From: Phoronis australis
Taxonomy: Eukaryota > Phoronida > Phoronidae
Length of the DNA stretch: 64,000 nt
Direction: 5' to 3'
Assembly: GCA_002633005.1 (NCBI GenBank)
Contig: NMRA01000665.1
Location: 68,304-132,303, forward strand
Within the stretch, counting starts at the first letter, position 1. Each line of letters begins with the position of its first letter. The notes under the pieces are model-generated. The model saw only the letters and a list, made by a program, of their open reading frames with translations, had not been told where the DNA came from and did not search any database. This document shows, in pieces, positions 61,201 to 64,000 of this stretch. A program made the position numbers and the translations under genes.

Positions 61201-63142
61201 GACAGTGTTTGACCTTCAGCAAATAAATGCGCTGGCCCGCTGGGTCAGTTACTTGAATATGAGACCACATAGGGCCTATATGTGAAAGTTTACTAGCCTG
61301 GCCGCAAATCTATTGGCTCTAGGCCGAAAAGGGTAAATCGGAAGCTAGGATTCGTCAAATTTACGCTTCGTAATGTATCTGTAACCTATTGACAGACTTT
61401 CTACAAAATTGTGATGTATTGCTATCAAACACCATTGTTAAATTAATGATCATTTTAAAGAAAATTGTGCTGAAAACGCAGAGTGAAAACTCGCCGATTC
61501 ATCACTGACTCCCGATCGTCGATACGACAGCTTGAAAAAAATAGTTTCGACTAAACAAATTAGCTGAAATCCTCACTTAGTTTTCCAAATAGCGTACCTA
61601 AGATTTTTAAGTTGCTGTGTACTTGAGATTAAAAGCAGGTTAAGTCCAAAGTTAGTACCCCGTAACAGGAGAAAAATCTCTGGATGAACACACATGTTGT
61701 TGTCATGTGACATTTGTTTTGAAGATCGTGTGTGTGTATGTGTGTGTGTGTGTGTGCGTGCGTGGTGCGTGCGTGTGTGTGTGAGCATATATGCATGTCA
61801 TCTGCGTTCATTTGCCGGAGTTATCGCAATATAACGATCTAGGTGTGCATTGTAACTAAAGAAATGAGTAGTAACGCAGAAAGTGTTTTGTTTAGCACTT
61901 GCTGGTCTTTTCTACTGTTAAAACATGCGGTAAGTCCGATAAAATGTCATTAAGTCGCCAGGTGACTGCATGAATGACAATCTGACAGTTATTTTACAGG
62001 AGATTCCAGTGTGAGGGTGTGGAGGTTTTCACTATCAGTGAAGCATTTTATCAGGTATTTGACTTTAAAAACACCAATTATCTGATTAATAAAACAATGC
62101 CTCTCAAAAATAATGCAACAGTTTTTGTATGGCATTAGAAACATTCAGAAATTAGTACCAATATTTATTCTTGCCAATGCTACAAGCTACAAATAGTTTC
62201 ATTAAAAGTACCCAAAGACTAATGTGTGCTATGACAGGTATGTAGCGCGTGCTTCTTGGCCACACGCTTTTAACAACAATTTTGGTGCGAGACAGTCGTC
62301 AGCTGAATGGCATATTTTGAGTACCATTCTTTGATTCGTGGTTTTCATGCGTACGAAGAAGTTTGGAGTCCTGTTGAGGGAAGGATTCAAAACTGTATGA
62401 GATACAATCCCATTTACAAGTACGCTGTGTGGGACATGTTCCTCACAATATCAGCAAAACGTTTGTGTTCTTTTTGAAGCATGGCAGAGGTTTGAAGTGT
62501 GTAGTCAAAGCTAAATACCAACATAGCGGCGAGGCTGGTGGTCTAAAAATTTCAATTTTTCCAGGACTGCTGGATCTTGTTGATAAGACATTACTATAGG
62601 ATTTAGGACTATACTGTAGGTAATACTTTTTTCACATGTACACGTTTATGGGCTGGGCAAAAACATGTGGGGGAGGGGGTTATAGGGGCTTGGGCGCTTA
62701 TTAGACCGAATACCGCAGAAGTGAACACTGGTCGATCATCATTGCACAGCTCTGCTGTTGTCGGACGGTCTCGTTATCATGACATGATTCACATAAAAGT
62801 TTGAGCTGTGTACTAATAGCCAGGAATCGAACCAGCGACTCCGATAAAACCGGCAAGCGAGCTAACCATTCAGCTAATAGGCATATTACCCATTGCCGGG
62901 TGCCTGACCGAGACTCGTCACATGATTCTCCGGAACAGTGTTCAAGTTTACTGTTTAGGTTAGGTCCACAAACCTTGAATCAGATATCGCTGATCAAATG
63001 TACTTCGCTGGTCTGGAGAACTGAGGTAACCGAGAAAATTAAAATGATAAATTTGTTGTTTAAAATATTCCACACGATACGGTAAACTATAGCAAGGAAC
63101 AAGGCAACACACCACCAAACTCCAACTCAGGAGCCGCGCCAT
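8538..63142 (-). CDS. DPP7: Dipeptidyl peptidase 2/7 (lysosomal serine peptidase, family S28), 12 coding exons
   Basis: Joined minus-strand exons: 63142-62974, 60621-60479, 23525-23362, 21201-21066, 19902-19815, 17583-17423, 16770-16710, 15717-15593, 14614-14458, 13003-12939, 10752-10682, 8649-8538 (1452 nt, 483 aa). The enzyme family removes N-terminal dipeptides, preferring Pro or Ala at position 2, in lysosomes or secretory vesicles. Seen: a signal peptide (about residues 1-19); [10 protein letters not shown]; the nucleophile motif [11 protein letters not shown] (Ser159); CADPTGCG, which favours DPP7 over the related [13 protein letters not shown] (Asp417); and GAHHLDLR (His442). N-glycosylation sequons lie at Asn115, 147, 312, 362 and 425. 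Every junction is GT-AG with matching phase, and no frameshift or stop was found. The triad is assigned by alignment to the known human residues (162, 418, 443). Confidence 0.96.
9620..9670. mobile_element. Truncated end of the CAGGGCTTGGAAT (hAT-like) MITE
   Basis: CAGGGCTTGGAATGACCAAT at 9620 is identical to the left end of the complete element at 48608-49111. The similarity fades within about 45 bp, and no matching right end was found nearby. It lies in DPP7 intron 11. Confidence 0.65.
9950..10110 (+). repeat. Dispersed repeat 'CCTTATnnAGA', copy 1
   Basis: Shares TCCTTATTCAGA..AGAAGTGATTTTTGGGCTTTG with the copies at 10262, 11195, 35700 and 44200. There are no clear terminal repeats, so it may be a degraded retroposon or MITE interior. 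DPP7 intron 11. Confidence 0.5.
10262..10500 (+). repeat. Dispersed repeat 'CCTTATnnAGA', copy 2
   Basis: TTCCTTAATGAGATGAGAAGTAATTTC begins the similarity, followed by CAAGTCAACTTGTAGAGC, GAGTTATT-like sequence and later motifs shared with the 44200 copy. DPP7 intron 11. Confidence 0.5.
10682..10752 (-). CDS. DPP7: DPP7 exon 11 (catalytic His)
   Basis: A 71-bp exon between CGCCACAG|GTT and AG|GTACGT encodes VNRTLSESL and then GAHHLDL. The last two bases plus the first of exon 12 give Arg447. His442 aligns with the catalytic histidine. Confidence 0.95.
11195..11360 (+). repeat. Dispersed repeat 'CCTTATnnAGA', copy 3
   Basis: Contains TTCCTTATTCAGCTGAGAGGTGATTTGTGGG and CAAGCCAACTTGTAGA, aligned with the copies at 10262 and 44200. 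DPP7 intron 10. Confidence 0.55.
11453..11666. repeat. 42-bp minisatellite, about 5 copies
   Basis: Units start ACTGGTAAAGCTCAGTAGTC or ACTGGTATAGCTCAGTAGTG at 11453, 11495, 11537, 11579 and 11621, followed by a partial unit. As 42 is a multiple of 3, it produces a spurious minus-strand frame with a 14-residue period. It lies inside DPP7 intron 10. Confidence 0.95.
12939..13003 (-). CDS. DPP7: DPP7 exon 10 (catalytic Asp)
   Basis: A 65-bp exon between CATTGCAG|AT and GGG|GTAATG encodes [20 protein letters not shown] plus one Gly. Asp417 in LDPW aligns with the catalytic aspartate of S28 peptidases. Confidence 0.95.
13434..13540. repeat. AT-rich degenerate tandem array (GATAATATAAC-like)
   Basis: Variants of GATAATATAAC and ATAATGTGATAATAT repeat irregularly through this stretch of DPP7 intron 9. 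Confidence 0.7.
13552..13662. mobile_element. MITE copy 2 (AAATCTCACCAATTT family), short
   Basis: The left end GAAATCTCACCTAATTGGGACA and right end GTCCGAAATTAATGAGATTTT are inverted. At about 110 bp it is half the length of the other copies, so it is internally deleted. DPP7 intron 9. Confidence 0.65.
13814..13953. repeat. 28-bp minisatellite, 5 copies
   Basis: Five head-to-tail units of CACGTTGATCTGCCCTGCTC plus ATACTATT, with single-base variants. DPP7 intron 9. Confidence 0.95.
14458..14614 (-). CDS. DPP7: DPP7 exon 9
   Basis: Acceptor GTTGCAG|GCTTGC. It encodes [16 protein letters not shown] and [10 protein letters not shown], all family landmarks. It ends G|GTAAAT in phase 1. The acceptor and first 16 coding bases form the exon-proximal unit of a 32-bp minisatellite (separate entry). 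Confidence 0.95.
14599..14984. repeat. 32-bp minisatellite, about 12 units, built on the exon 9 splice acceptor
   Basis: Units begin near 14599, 14631, 14663, 14695 and 14727, with one short and one expanded unit, and continue to about 14984. On the minus strand each unit reads approximately CTGTTGTAG then (G/T)CATGCACTGAGATAA. This is a variant of the true acceptor GTTGCAG|GCTTGCACTGAGATAA of DPP7 exon 9, which is the first unit. The array fills the end of intron 8. Confidence 0.93.
15593..15717 (-). CDS. DPP7: DPP7 exon 8
   Basis: Acceptor TGCTTTAG|GC. It encodes [20 protein letters not shown] and [10 protein letters not shown] through AWDYQ. The donor CAG|GTCTGT departs from the consensus after GT. 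Reading past it stays open for 23 codons to a TAG at 15524-15526, so retention would truncate the protein. Splicing to exon 9 restores the family sequence WDYQ|ACTEI. Confidence 0.93.
16319..16537. mobile_element. MITE copy 3 (AAATCTCACCAATTT family), best preserved
   Basis: The left end TAAAATCTCACAAAATTTCG GACA and right end TGTCCTAAATTGGTGAGATT CTAA form an inverted pair of about 24 bp. The length is about 219 bp with no ORF. DPP7 intron 7. Confidence 0.8.
16710..16770 (-). CDS. DPP7: DPP7 exon 7
   Basis: A 61-bp exon between TTTGTAG|GCT and A|GTAAGT encodes [20 protein letters not shown]. It lines up with the variable helix before the conserved YN segment. Phase 0 in, phase 1 out. Confidence 0.88.
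17160..17404. mobile_element. Foldback (long inverted repeat) element with DR1 motifs
   Basis: The left arm TTAATATGCA..GCTCCTTTCTTTGACTGTGGTCAAAGGTCATG..ATACAAGCAGACG and the right arm CGTCTGCTTGTAT..CATGACCTTTGACCACATG..AAGGAGC..TGCATATTCTAA are inverted copies around a loop of roughly 60-80 bp. Each arm carries TGGTCAAAGGTCA, a direct repeat of the nuclear-receptor half-site with one-base spacing. It lies in intron 6, about 19 bp from the exon 6 donor. Confidence 0.8.
17423..17583 (-). CDS. DPP7: DPP7 exon 6
   Basis: Acceptor ATTTTAG|GT. It encodes residues 235-287 with [18 protein letters not shown], equivalent to the ARNAF..LAM.DYPYPT of the vertebrate enzyme. It ends YPVK at AAG|GTGAGA, phase 0. 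A foldback repeat begins about 19 bp past the donor. Confidence 0.95.
17688..17926. mobile_element. MITE copy 4 (AAATCTCACCAATTT family)
   Basis: The left end TAAAATGTCATCAATTT and right end CCAAAATTTGTGAGATTTTA are inverted. The interior CATTGTCTGGTGGTTGTTACG resembles that of other copies. DPP7 intron 5. Confidence 0.6.
18837..19610 (+). repeat. Array 1 of a repeat carrying CTCF-core-like motifs
   Basis: Motifs similar to CCA(C/G)(T/C)AGGGGGC occur in one orientation at 18837-18850, 19055-19070, 19296-19310, 19434-19449 (GCCAGCAGGGGGCACC) and 19533-19546. They are separated by 99-241 bp of related sequence containing AAATTTCATGAAAATCC or similar. The array ends with CGTGGGCACATAAAA, matching the end of array 2. 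It is in DPP7 intron 5. CTCF binding is inference from motif similarity alone. Confidence 0.65.
19815..19902 (-). CDS. DPP7: DPP7 exon 5
   Basis: Acceptor CTTGTAG|GAC. It encodes [17 protein letters not shown] and on to residue 233, matching the DF....SP.C segment of DPP7. Donor G|GTTTGT, phase 1. It is the weakest match by sequence, but frame and both junctions fit. Confidence 0.88.
21066..21201 (-). CDS. DPP7: DPP7 exon 4 (completes nucleophile elbow)
   Basis: Acceptor TTTAAG|C. The first base completes Ser159, then [20 protein letters not shown] and IAASAP follow, the most conserved part of the family. It ends FFEDVTR at AGA|GTAAGT in phase 0. Confidence 0.96.
23362..23525 (-). CDS. DPP7: DPP7 exon 3
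   Basis: Acceptor TTTCAG|CGT. It starts [10 protein letters not shown], continuing the conserved H-R-(F/Y)-Y-G motif across the junction with exon 2. It carries sequons at Asn115 and Asn147 and ends VIVFGG plus AG. The catalytic serine codon AG|C is therefore interrupted by intron 3. Donor AG|GTAGGT. Confidence 0.95.
23526..28858. other. DPP7 intron 2, part downstream of the nested GPCR gene
   Basis: No exon is recognised. Small tandem duplications occur at 24222-24262 and 24298-24392 (a unit of about 55 bp containing AACTTGATTATTGCACAATT), and a CCAGCAGAGGGGCA motif at 26219-26232. Otherwise AT-rich unique-looking sequence. Confidence 0.6.
28859..29875 (-). CDS. Class A (rhodopsin-like) orphan G-protein-coupled receptor, single exon, GPR21/GPR52-like
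   Basis: The intact 338-residue frame predicts seven membrane segments. A plasma-membrane receptor coupling an unknown ligand to G proteins is inferred from the fold. Landmarks: Asn54 in TM1, the LADLA motif with Asp82 in TM2, Cys109 at the start of TM3 and Cys188 in loop 2 (the conserved disulfide), Trp162 in TM4, Pro210 in TM5, and SWVPW in TM6 (Trp262, Pro264). Unusual: DRY is DNY (133-135), so the activating Arg is Asn. NPxxY is replaced by NSCWK (298-302). The TM7 segment [12 protein letters not shown] and following RRGLRLL resemble GPR21/GPR52, but that placement is tentative. The N-tail (about 38 residues) is Ser/Thr-rich with no N-glycosylation sequon and the C-tail is short. It is nested in DPP7 intron 2 on the same strand. 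Confidence 0.93.
   Translation of the reverse strand: MKMSQVQTTSVLAETLTSPITRDTDSTVDGTTQMKFDFRSYVILLETLLIVSTNIITLLILFKTSALRTMNRFYLCSLTLADLAIGILVTPFSFLTSLFPSWIYGETFCQIEAYLAAILWIASLYSFVLVSTDNYMAVKKPLKYECQKGQRTRFICWIVLTWVTACSICAPPLFGQFRAKYYPAAKLCIIDWKSQMAYFITCGILVAVPPAFALAFTNLYICSKSYKEKRELFESGLIDELRNIPNNYVVNIVVAVVFLFSWVPWCISQVYIIVNVAVAKLAVWEDLEFYLMWLAVGNSCWKFFVYTSFSTSYRRGLRLLFCYKRNLFRRPQSRATQV
31213..31452. mobile_element. MITE copy 5 (AAATCTCACCAATTT family)
   Basis: The left end TAAAATGTCAATTGAATTTTG is degenerate. The right end TGTGTCATAAGTTGGTGAGATTTTA is clear. The interior ATGGCACAGATCTGGAACATGG matches the copies at 16319 and 40302. Confidence 0.65.
33370..33700. repeat. Tandem duplication of a GAT/GAC-rich unit (about 165 bp, two copies)
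   Basis: GAAATTAACAGAAAAAGACG at about 33382 recurs as GAAATTAACTGAAAAGACG at about 33545. Both copies run through GACGATGATGAA to ATAAGAAAT(A/G)GGCTACAGTCT. The copies have diverged by substitutions and changes in trinucleotide number. Confidence 0.85.
35695..35765 (+). repeat. Dispersed repeat 'CCTTATnnAGA', fragment
   Basis: AGAAGTAATCTTTGGGGTCG and CAACTGACAGTTCGTTATTTC match the copy at 44200 (AACTGACAGTTCGTTATTCC). Only about 70 bp is alignable. Confidence 0.5.
40302..40555. mobile_element. MITE copy 6 (AAATCTCACCAATTT family)
   Basis: The right end CTGTCCTAAATTGGTGAGATT is clear and the left end GTAAAATATCAC is degenerate. The interior CATGGTATAGATCTTGAAAATGG is shared with other copies. 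It ends about 48 bp before the 2.9-kb element at 40603. Confidence 0.65.
40603..43468. mobile_element. 2.9-kb inverted-repeat DNA element flanked by AATT, no transposase seen
   Basis: The left terminus GGGTCATTCTCAGCTATTCA GCAA pairs with a right terminus that reads, in reverse complement, GGGTCATTCTCAGCTATTCC GCAA: 23 of 24 bases match. AATT lies directly outside both ends (40599-40602, 43469-43472) and may be a 4-bp target duplication. TAACGTCC or its complement occurs at 41365, 41812, 41958, 42915, 43119 and 43285, and GTCGGTCAA three times. Internal frames (for example the minus-strand one at 42477-42836) look random. It is a non-autonomous or decayed DNA transposon of unassigned superfamily. 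Confidence 0.8.
42364..42420. repeat. 27-bp tandem duplication
   Basis: TATGATAATATGCTATATTG CTTCAT occurs twice head to tail inside the 2.9-kb element. Confidence 0.85.
43475..43694. mobile_element. MITE copy 7 (AAATCTCACCAATTT family)
   Basis: The left end CAAAATCTCAACAATTTTGG ACA and right end TGTCTTAAATTGGCAACATT TTAC are inverted. It starts within a few bases of the right end of the 2.9-kb element. Confidence 0.75.
44200..44480 (+). repeat. Dispersed repeat 'CCTTATnnAGA', longest copy
   Basis: TTCCTTATGGAGATCAGAAGTGATTACTGGG, then AACTGACAGTTCGTTATTCC, then AAGCCAACTTGTACAG combine motifs found separately in the copies at 9950, 10262, 11195 and 35695. The total alignable length is near 250 bp. 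Confidence 0.55.
46232..46270. repeat. (AC)n microsatellite ending in (GC)n
   Basis: A simple dinucleotide run with a short GCGCGC tail, in DPP7 intron 2. Confidence 0.98.
46367..47906. mobile_element. 1.54-kb inverted-repeat element with TA flanks
   Basis: The left end AAGGAGAATACCACCC and the reverse complement of the right end, AAGGAGAATGCCAGCC, match at 14 of 16 bases. TA lies directly outside each end (46365-46366, 47907-47908), as expected for a TA-targeting DNA transposon. It is more GC-rich than the surrounding intron and carries the ORF at 46407-46835, whose role in transposition is unknown. Confidence 0.65.
46407..46835 (-). CDS. Hypothetical 142-residue ORF inside a TIR element
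   Basis: This uninterrupted frame occupies much of the element at 46367-47906. The N-terminal half looks protein-like, with [20 protein letters not shown] and an acidic/basic helix, then Ser-rich sequence. The YQF.PE..D.E...R.R pattern faintly recalls the lead-in to the cysteine-rich domain of invertebrate P2X7-like C-terminal-domain proteins, but that domain's cysteine motif is not seen. The second half ([15 protein letters not shown] onward) may be intron read-through or noise. There is an AG just before the start codon, so it could be an exon. Function unknown. Confidence 0.35.
   Translation of the reverse strand: MQYNKRLHGNSPSANPDLVKSSYDGSLGFTGYQFQPECTDQEILERRREHAQATERIDSSLVSQNSSEKSLSTKCRPDTEIFHGLILAINSIPFIFHYREPLPQHFGLSTLLRRFSPSSQVNVTPLGKVRSTVLEAMWIKTN
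48110..48417 (+). mobile_element. Possible solo LTR fragment
   Basis: A GC-richer block contains AATAAAGCCTGAGC, then a CTC-rich stretch, and ends GGCTTGTAACA. This resembles the R-U5 part of a retrotransposon long terminal repeat ending in CA. A matching 5' TGTTACA start and target duplication were not found, so the call is weak. Confidence 0.3.
48608..49111. mobile_element. 504-bp hAT-like MITE (CAGGGCTTGGAAT ends)
   Basis: It begins CAGGGCTTGGAAT and ends ATTCCAAGCCCTG, perfect 13-bp inverted termini. Subterminal GCGGAAATTTT-type sequence is also inverted (AACGCGGAAATTTTT near the left, GCGGAAATCCGCG and CCGTGGAAAATT near the right). AATGTT flanks both sides. The CAGGG start is typical of hAT elements, although the visible direct repeat is 6 rather than 8 bp. 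No transposase. Confidence 0.8.
49112..52800. other. DPP7 intron 2 segment without recognised genes
   Basis: Only short random frames. TGGACGCCCT-like words recur at about 50604, 50629, 50672 and 50929, and AGGCCTTTAT / ATAAAGGCCT lie inverted at about 50578 and 50984, hinting at a worn inverted-repeat element of about 0.4 kb. Confidence 0.5.
52801..53885 (+). mobile_element. 1.1-kb element: hairpin ends around an array of CTCF-core-like motifs
   Basis: The 5' end has CAACGCGGAGCGTTG, a 6-bp stem (52808-52822), followed by ATGCGCCCACA (52825-52835). The 3' end is a 14-bp-stem hairpin (53854-53883) whose right arm ends TGTGGGCGCAT, the exact inverse of that 11-mer. Between them CTCF-like cores lie in one direction at 52887-52902, 53183-53195, 53208-53220, 53351-53366, 53512-53527 (GGCCACTAGGTGGCGC) and 53658-53672 (GCCACTAGGGGGCAC), most spaced 142-161 bp. 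Each spacer carries a version of CCAAATTTCATGAAAATCCG. A (GGAC)n run lies at 53813-53840. No ORF. Related to the array at 18837-19610. Confidence 0.75.
53886..58560. other. DPP7 intron 2 segment without recognised genes
   Basis: No convincing exon. The word GGGTAC(G/C)TACACTAC appears at 54156-54170, 54647-54661 and 54801-54815 (a variant also at 52706-52720). A region at 56222-56380 (minus) has exon-like edges (TTCAG at about 56381 and CTTCAG|GTAAGA at 56217), but all frames contain stops. Confidence 0.45.
58560..59030. repeat. AT-rich degenerate tandem repeat (TCTATACTATTATT words)
   Basis: Variants of TCTATA(C/T)(C/T)ATTATTCC and AATTTGC alternate irregularly for about 470 bp, suggesting an old satellite-like array. 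Confidence 0.75.
59334..59436. repeat. Short minisatellite (AGTAAAAATGATCGCT units)
   Basis: Six to seven imperfect units of about 16-18 bp, each AGTAAAAATGATCGCT or a variant, run head to tail. Confidence 0.85.
60213..60244. repeat. Poly-C run with one N
   Basis: An almost unbroken C homopolymer of about 31 bases contains an N at 60230. Its true length is uncertain. Confidence 0.95.
60479..60621 (-). CDS. DPP7: DPP7 exon 2
   Basis: Acceptor TTTCAG|AT. The exon encodes residues 57-104, including [12 protein letters not shown] and the end VVFAEH, both hallmark S28 segments. It ends at CAT|GTGAGT in phase 0. The next exon is about 37 kb away. Confidence 0.93.
61728..61794. repeat. (TG)n microsatellite with CG interruptions
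   Basis: A TGTGTG run is interrupted by GCGTGCGTGGTGCGTGCG. It lies in DPP7 intron 1 and explains the His/Thr-rich minus-strand frames here. Confidence 0.95.
62810..62890 (-). repeat. tRNA-derived SINE head (pol III boxes)
   Basis: The minus strand contains TAGCTGAATGGTTAGCTCGC, an A box in D-arm context, and 34 bases further GGTTCGATTCC, a perfect B box. Acceptor-stem ends and the T-stem do not pair, so this is not a functional tRNA but fits the head of a tRNA-derived SINE or a tRNA relic. It lies in DPP7 intron 1, about 85 bp from the exon 1 donor and on the same strand. Confidence 0.65.
62974..63142 (-). CDS. DPP7: DPP7 exon 1 (start codon, signal peptide)
   Basis: The ATG at 63142-63140 lies in AAAAATGG, a favourable Kozak context. 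It encodes [19 protein letters not shown], a hydrophobic signal peptide, then mature sequence with the family element [10 protein letters not shown]. The exon ends at G|GTTTGT (donor 62973-62972) in phase 1, and the split codon becomes Asp57. Confidence 0.93.
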
Positions 63143-64000
63143 TTTTAAAACATGATGTTGTCTAGTAACTTAAATATTTATTCGAATTTTGTGGTACAGA
63201 TATTATTATATACGTAGCAAAATGTTGGTGTAATGATACTCTTTTATTTGCAGAAAGTTCTAAATTCAACTAAAAGTACCGTTTTTTTCAATAATTTTGA
63301 AATAATCGTAACAGTGTTAAAACTCACTTCCGCTTAACACACACATCCGGGGCTCTTTTCGCGTAAACTTAGGAGATGGAGTCGTTGTATAGCCTGCCTT
63401 TTACTGTTTTAGAATGTCCAAATTTAAAACTGAAGAAGCCGTCATGGGTCAGAATGCCCTCTGCAATGTTTATGTTTGCAATAGTTCTCTTATCGTACTT
63501 TTTAGTAACAGGAGGTTAGTTTCCTTTTCGTGTGTTGACATATTTTGCTCCTTGGTTTGTAATAATGTGTGTGTACGCGTGGCAGTGTCGAAAGTCGAAA
63601 CAAGGCCAGTGACGACCGGCTATTGTCCCTGCCCACGGGAACTAATTTTCATGTTTACAAAACAAGCCTGCTATATTCTATATTTGTAAAGGTTGGACTT
63701 GAGCAGCCTTTTATGGACACTGAGGCAGAGTTGATGGTTATTTTTTAGTTACAAATAACCACAGTTTTCCTCTGCCCTGGCACTGGATTTGGCCTACTGC
63801 CCGTTTAAAATATAGGGACGAAATTCGTACAGAAAGTGATGGGAAGTATTGTAGCCATTAACTGGCCAACTGAAGGGCTAAATGTTGCCTAGTATCATAT
63901 CTGTTTATTTTTAATTTCCTAAATTTTTAATTTACTAAATTGAGTAACATTGACATAAAAAACATGAGGTGATTGCTTGATTTTAACCAACATAAGAACT
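63143..64000. other. DPP7 5' flank and presumed promoter
   Basis: Right of the DPP7 start codon there is no further DPP7 exon. A tiny upstream frame ATG-TTT-TAA (63153-63145, minus) would end 2 nt before the start codon if transcribed. No TATA box or initiator can be assigned with confidence. The last 200 bases are AT-rich with nothing recognised. Confidence 0.45.
63414..63514 (+). CDS. Weak candidate first coding exon of a divergent gene
   Basis: A pyrimidine tract and AG (63394-63412) precede ATG at 63414. The frame reads [20 protein letters not shown] and on to a GAG|GTTAGT donor at 63515. The frame is open further, to 63689. It would be transcribed away from DPP7 across about 270 bp. No family is recognised and it could be chance. 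Confidence 0.2.

Noticed and set aside
8538-63142. Assignment to PRCP (lysosomal Pro-X carboxypeptidase) instead of DPP7
   Set aside because: CADPTGCG, the RNAF..LAM.DYPYP segment and [11 protein letters not shown] fit DPP7 better, as does the length.

Overview
This is a 64-kb piece of an animal nuclear genome: split genes with GT-AG introns, AT-rich intergenic DNA, a vertebrate-style AATAAA signal with a GT-rich downstream element, many short inverted-repeat transposons and a tRNA-derived SINE head. No bacterial operons or phage genes are visible. Gene content, intron density and repeat load suggest a marine invertebrate, perhaps a deuterostome such as a hemichordate or echinoderm. The species cannot be fixed from the sequence alone.

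Layout. (1) Positions 1-6060, plus strand: the 3' end of a gene for a Gly/Arg-rich, hnRNP-like RNA-binding protein. Only the last coding exon (5166-5460), its 3' UTR and a clear poly(A) signal (6030-6035) are convincing. A second coding-like block of unknown identity lies at 2480-2686. The left end carries a diverged 0.5-kb duplication broken by a single N, which looks like an assembly or haplotype join. (2) Positions 8538-63142, minus strand: a complete dipeptidyl peptidase 2/7 gene (DPP7, serine peptidase family S28). I could join twelve coding exons. All eleven junctions have GT-AG borders and compatible phases. The exons sum to 1452 nt, giving 483 residues and a stop, close to the 492 residues of human DPP7. 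The inferred catalytic triad is Ser159 (codon split by intron 3), Asp417 and His442. The plus-strand gene and DPP7 are tail to tail. (3) Intron 2 of DPP7 is about 37 kb (23526-60478). It holds a complete single-exon class A GPCR gene on the same strand (28859-29875), whose DRY motif reads DNY, and a large set of mobile elements. (4) Positions 63143-64000: the DPP7 5' flank, with a weak candidate for a divergent first exon.

The rest is repeat structure. It includes a MITE family with about 24-bp inverted ends (seven copies), a TTAA-flanked piggyBac-like MITE, a 2.9-kb inverted-repeat element flanked by AATT, a 1.5-kb element with TA flanks and a 142-codon ORF, and a hAT-like 504-bp MITE. There is also a foldback element with nuclear-receptor DR1 motifs in both arms. 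Two related arrays contain repeated motifs resembling the CTCF core site. A 32-bp minisatellite next to DPP7 exon 9 has amplified that exon's own 3' splice site about twelve times.

All gene calls come from reading translated sequence and splice signals. No database search was run.
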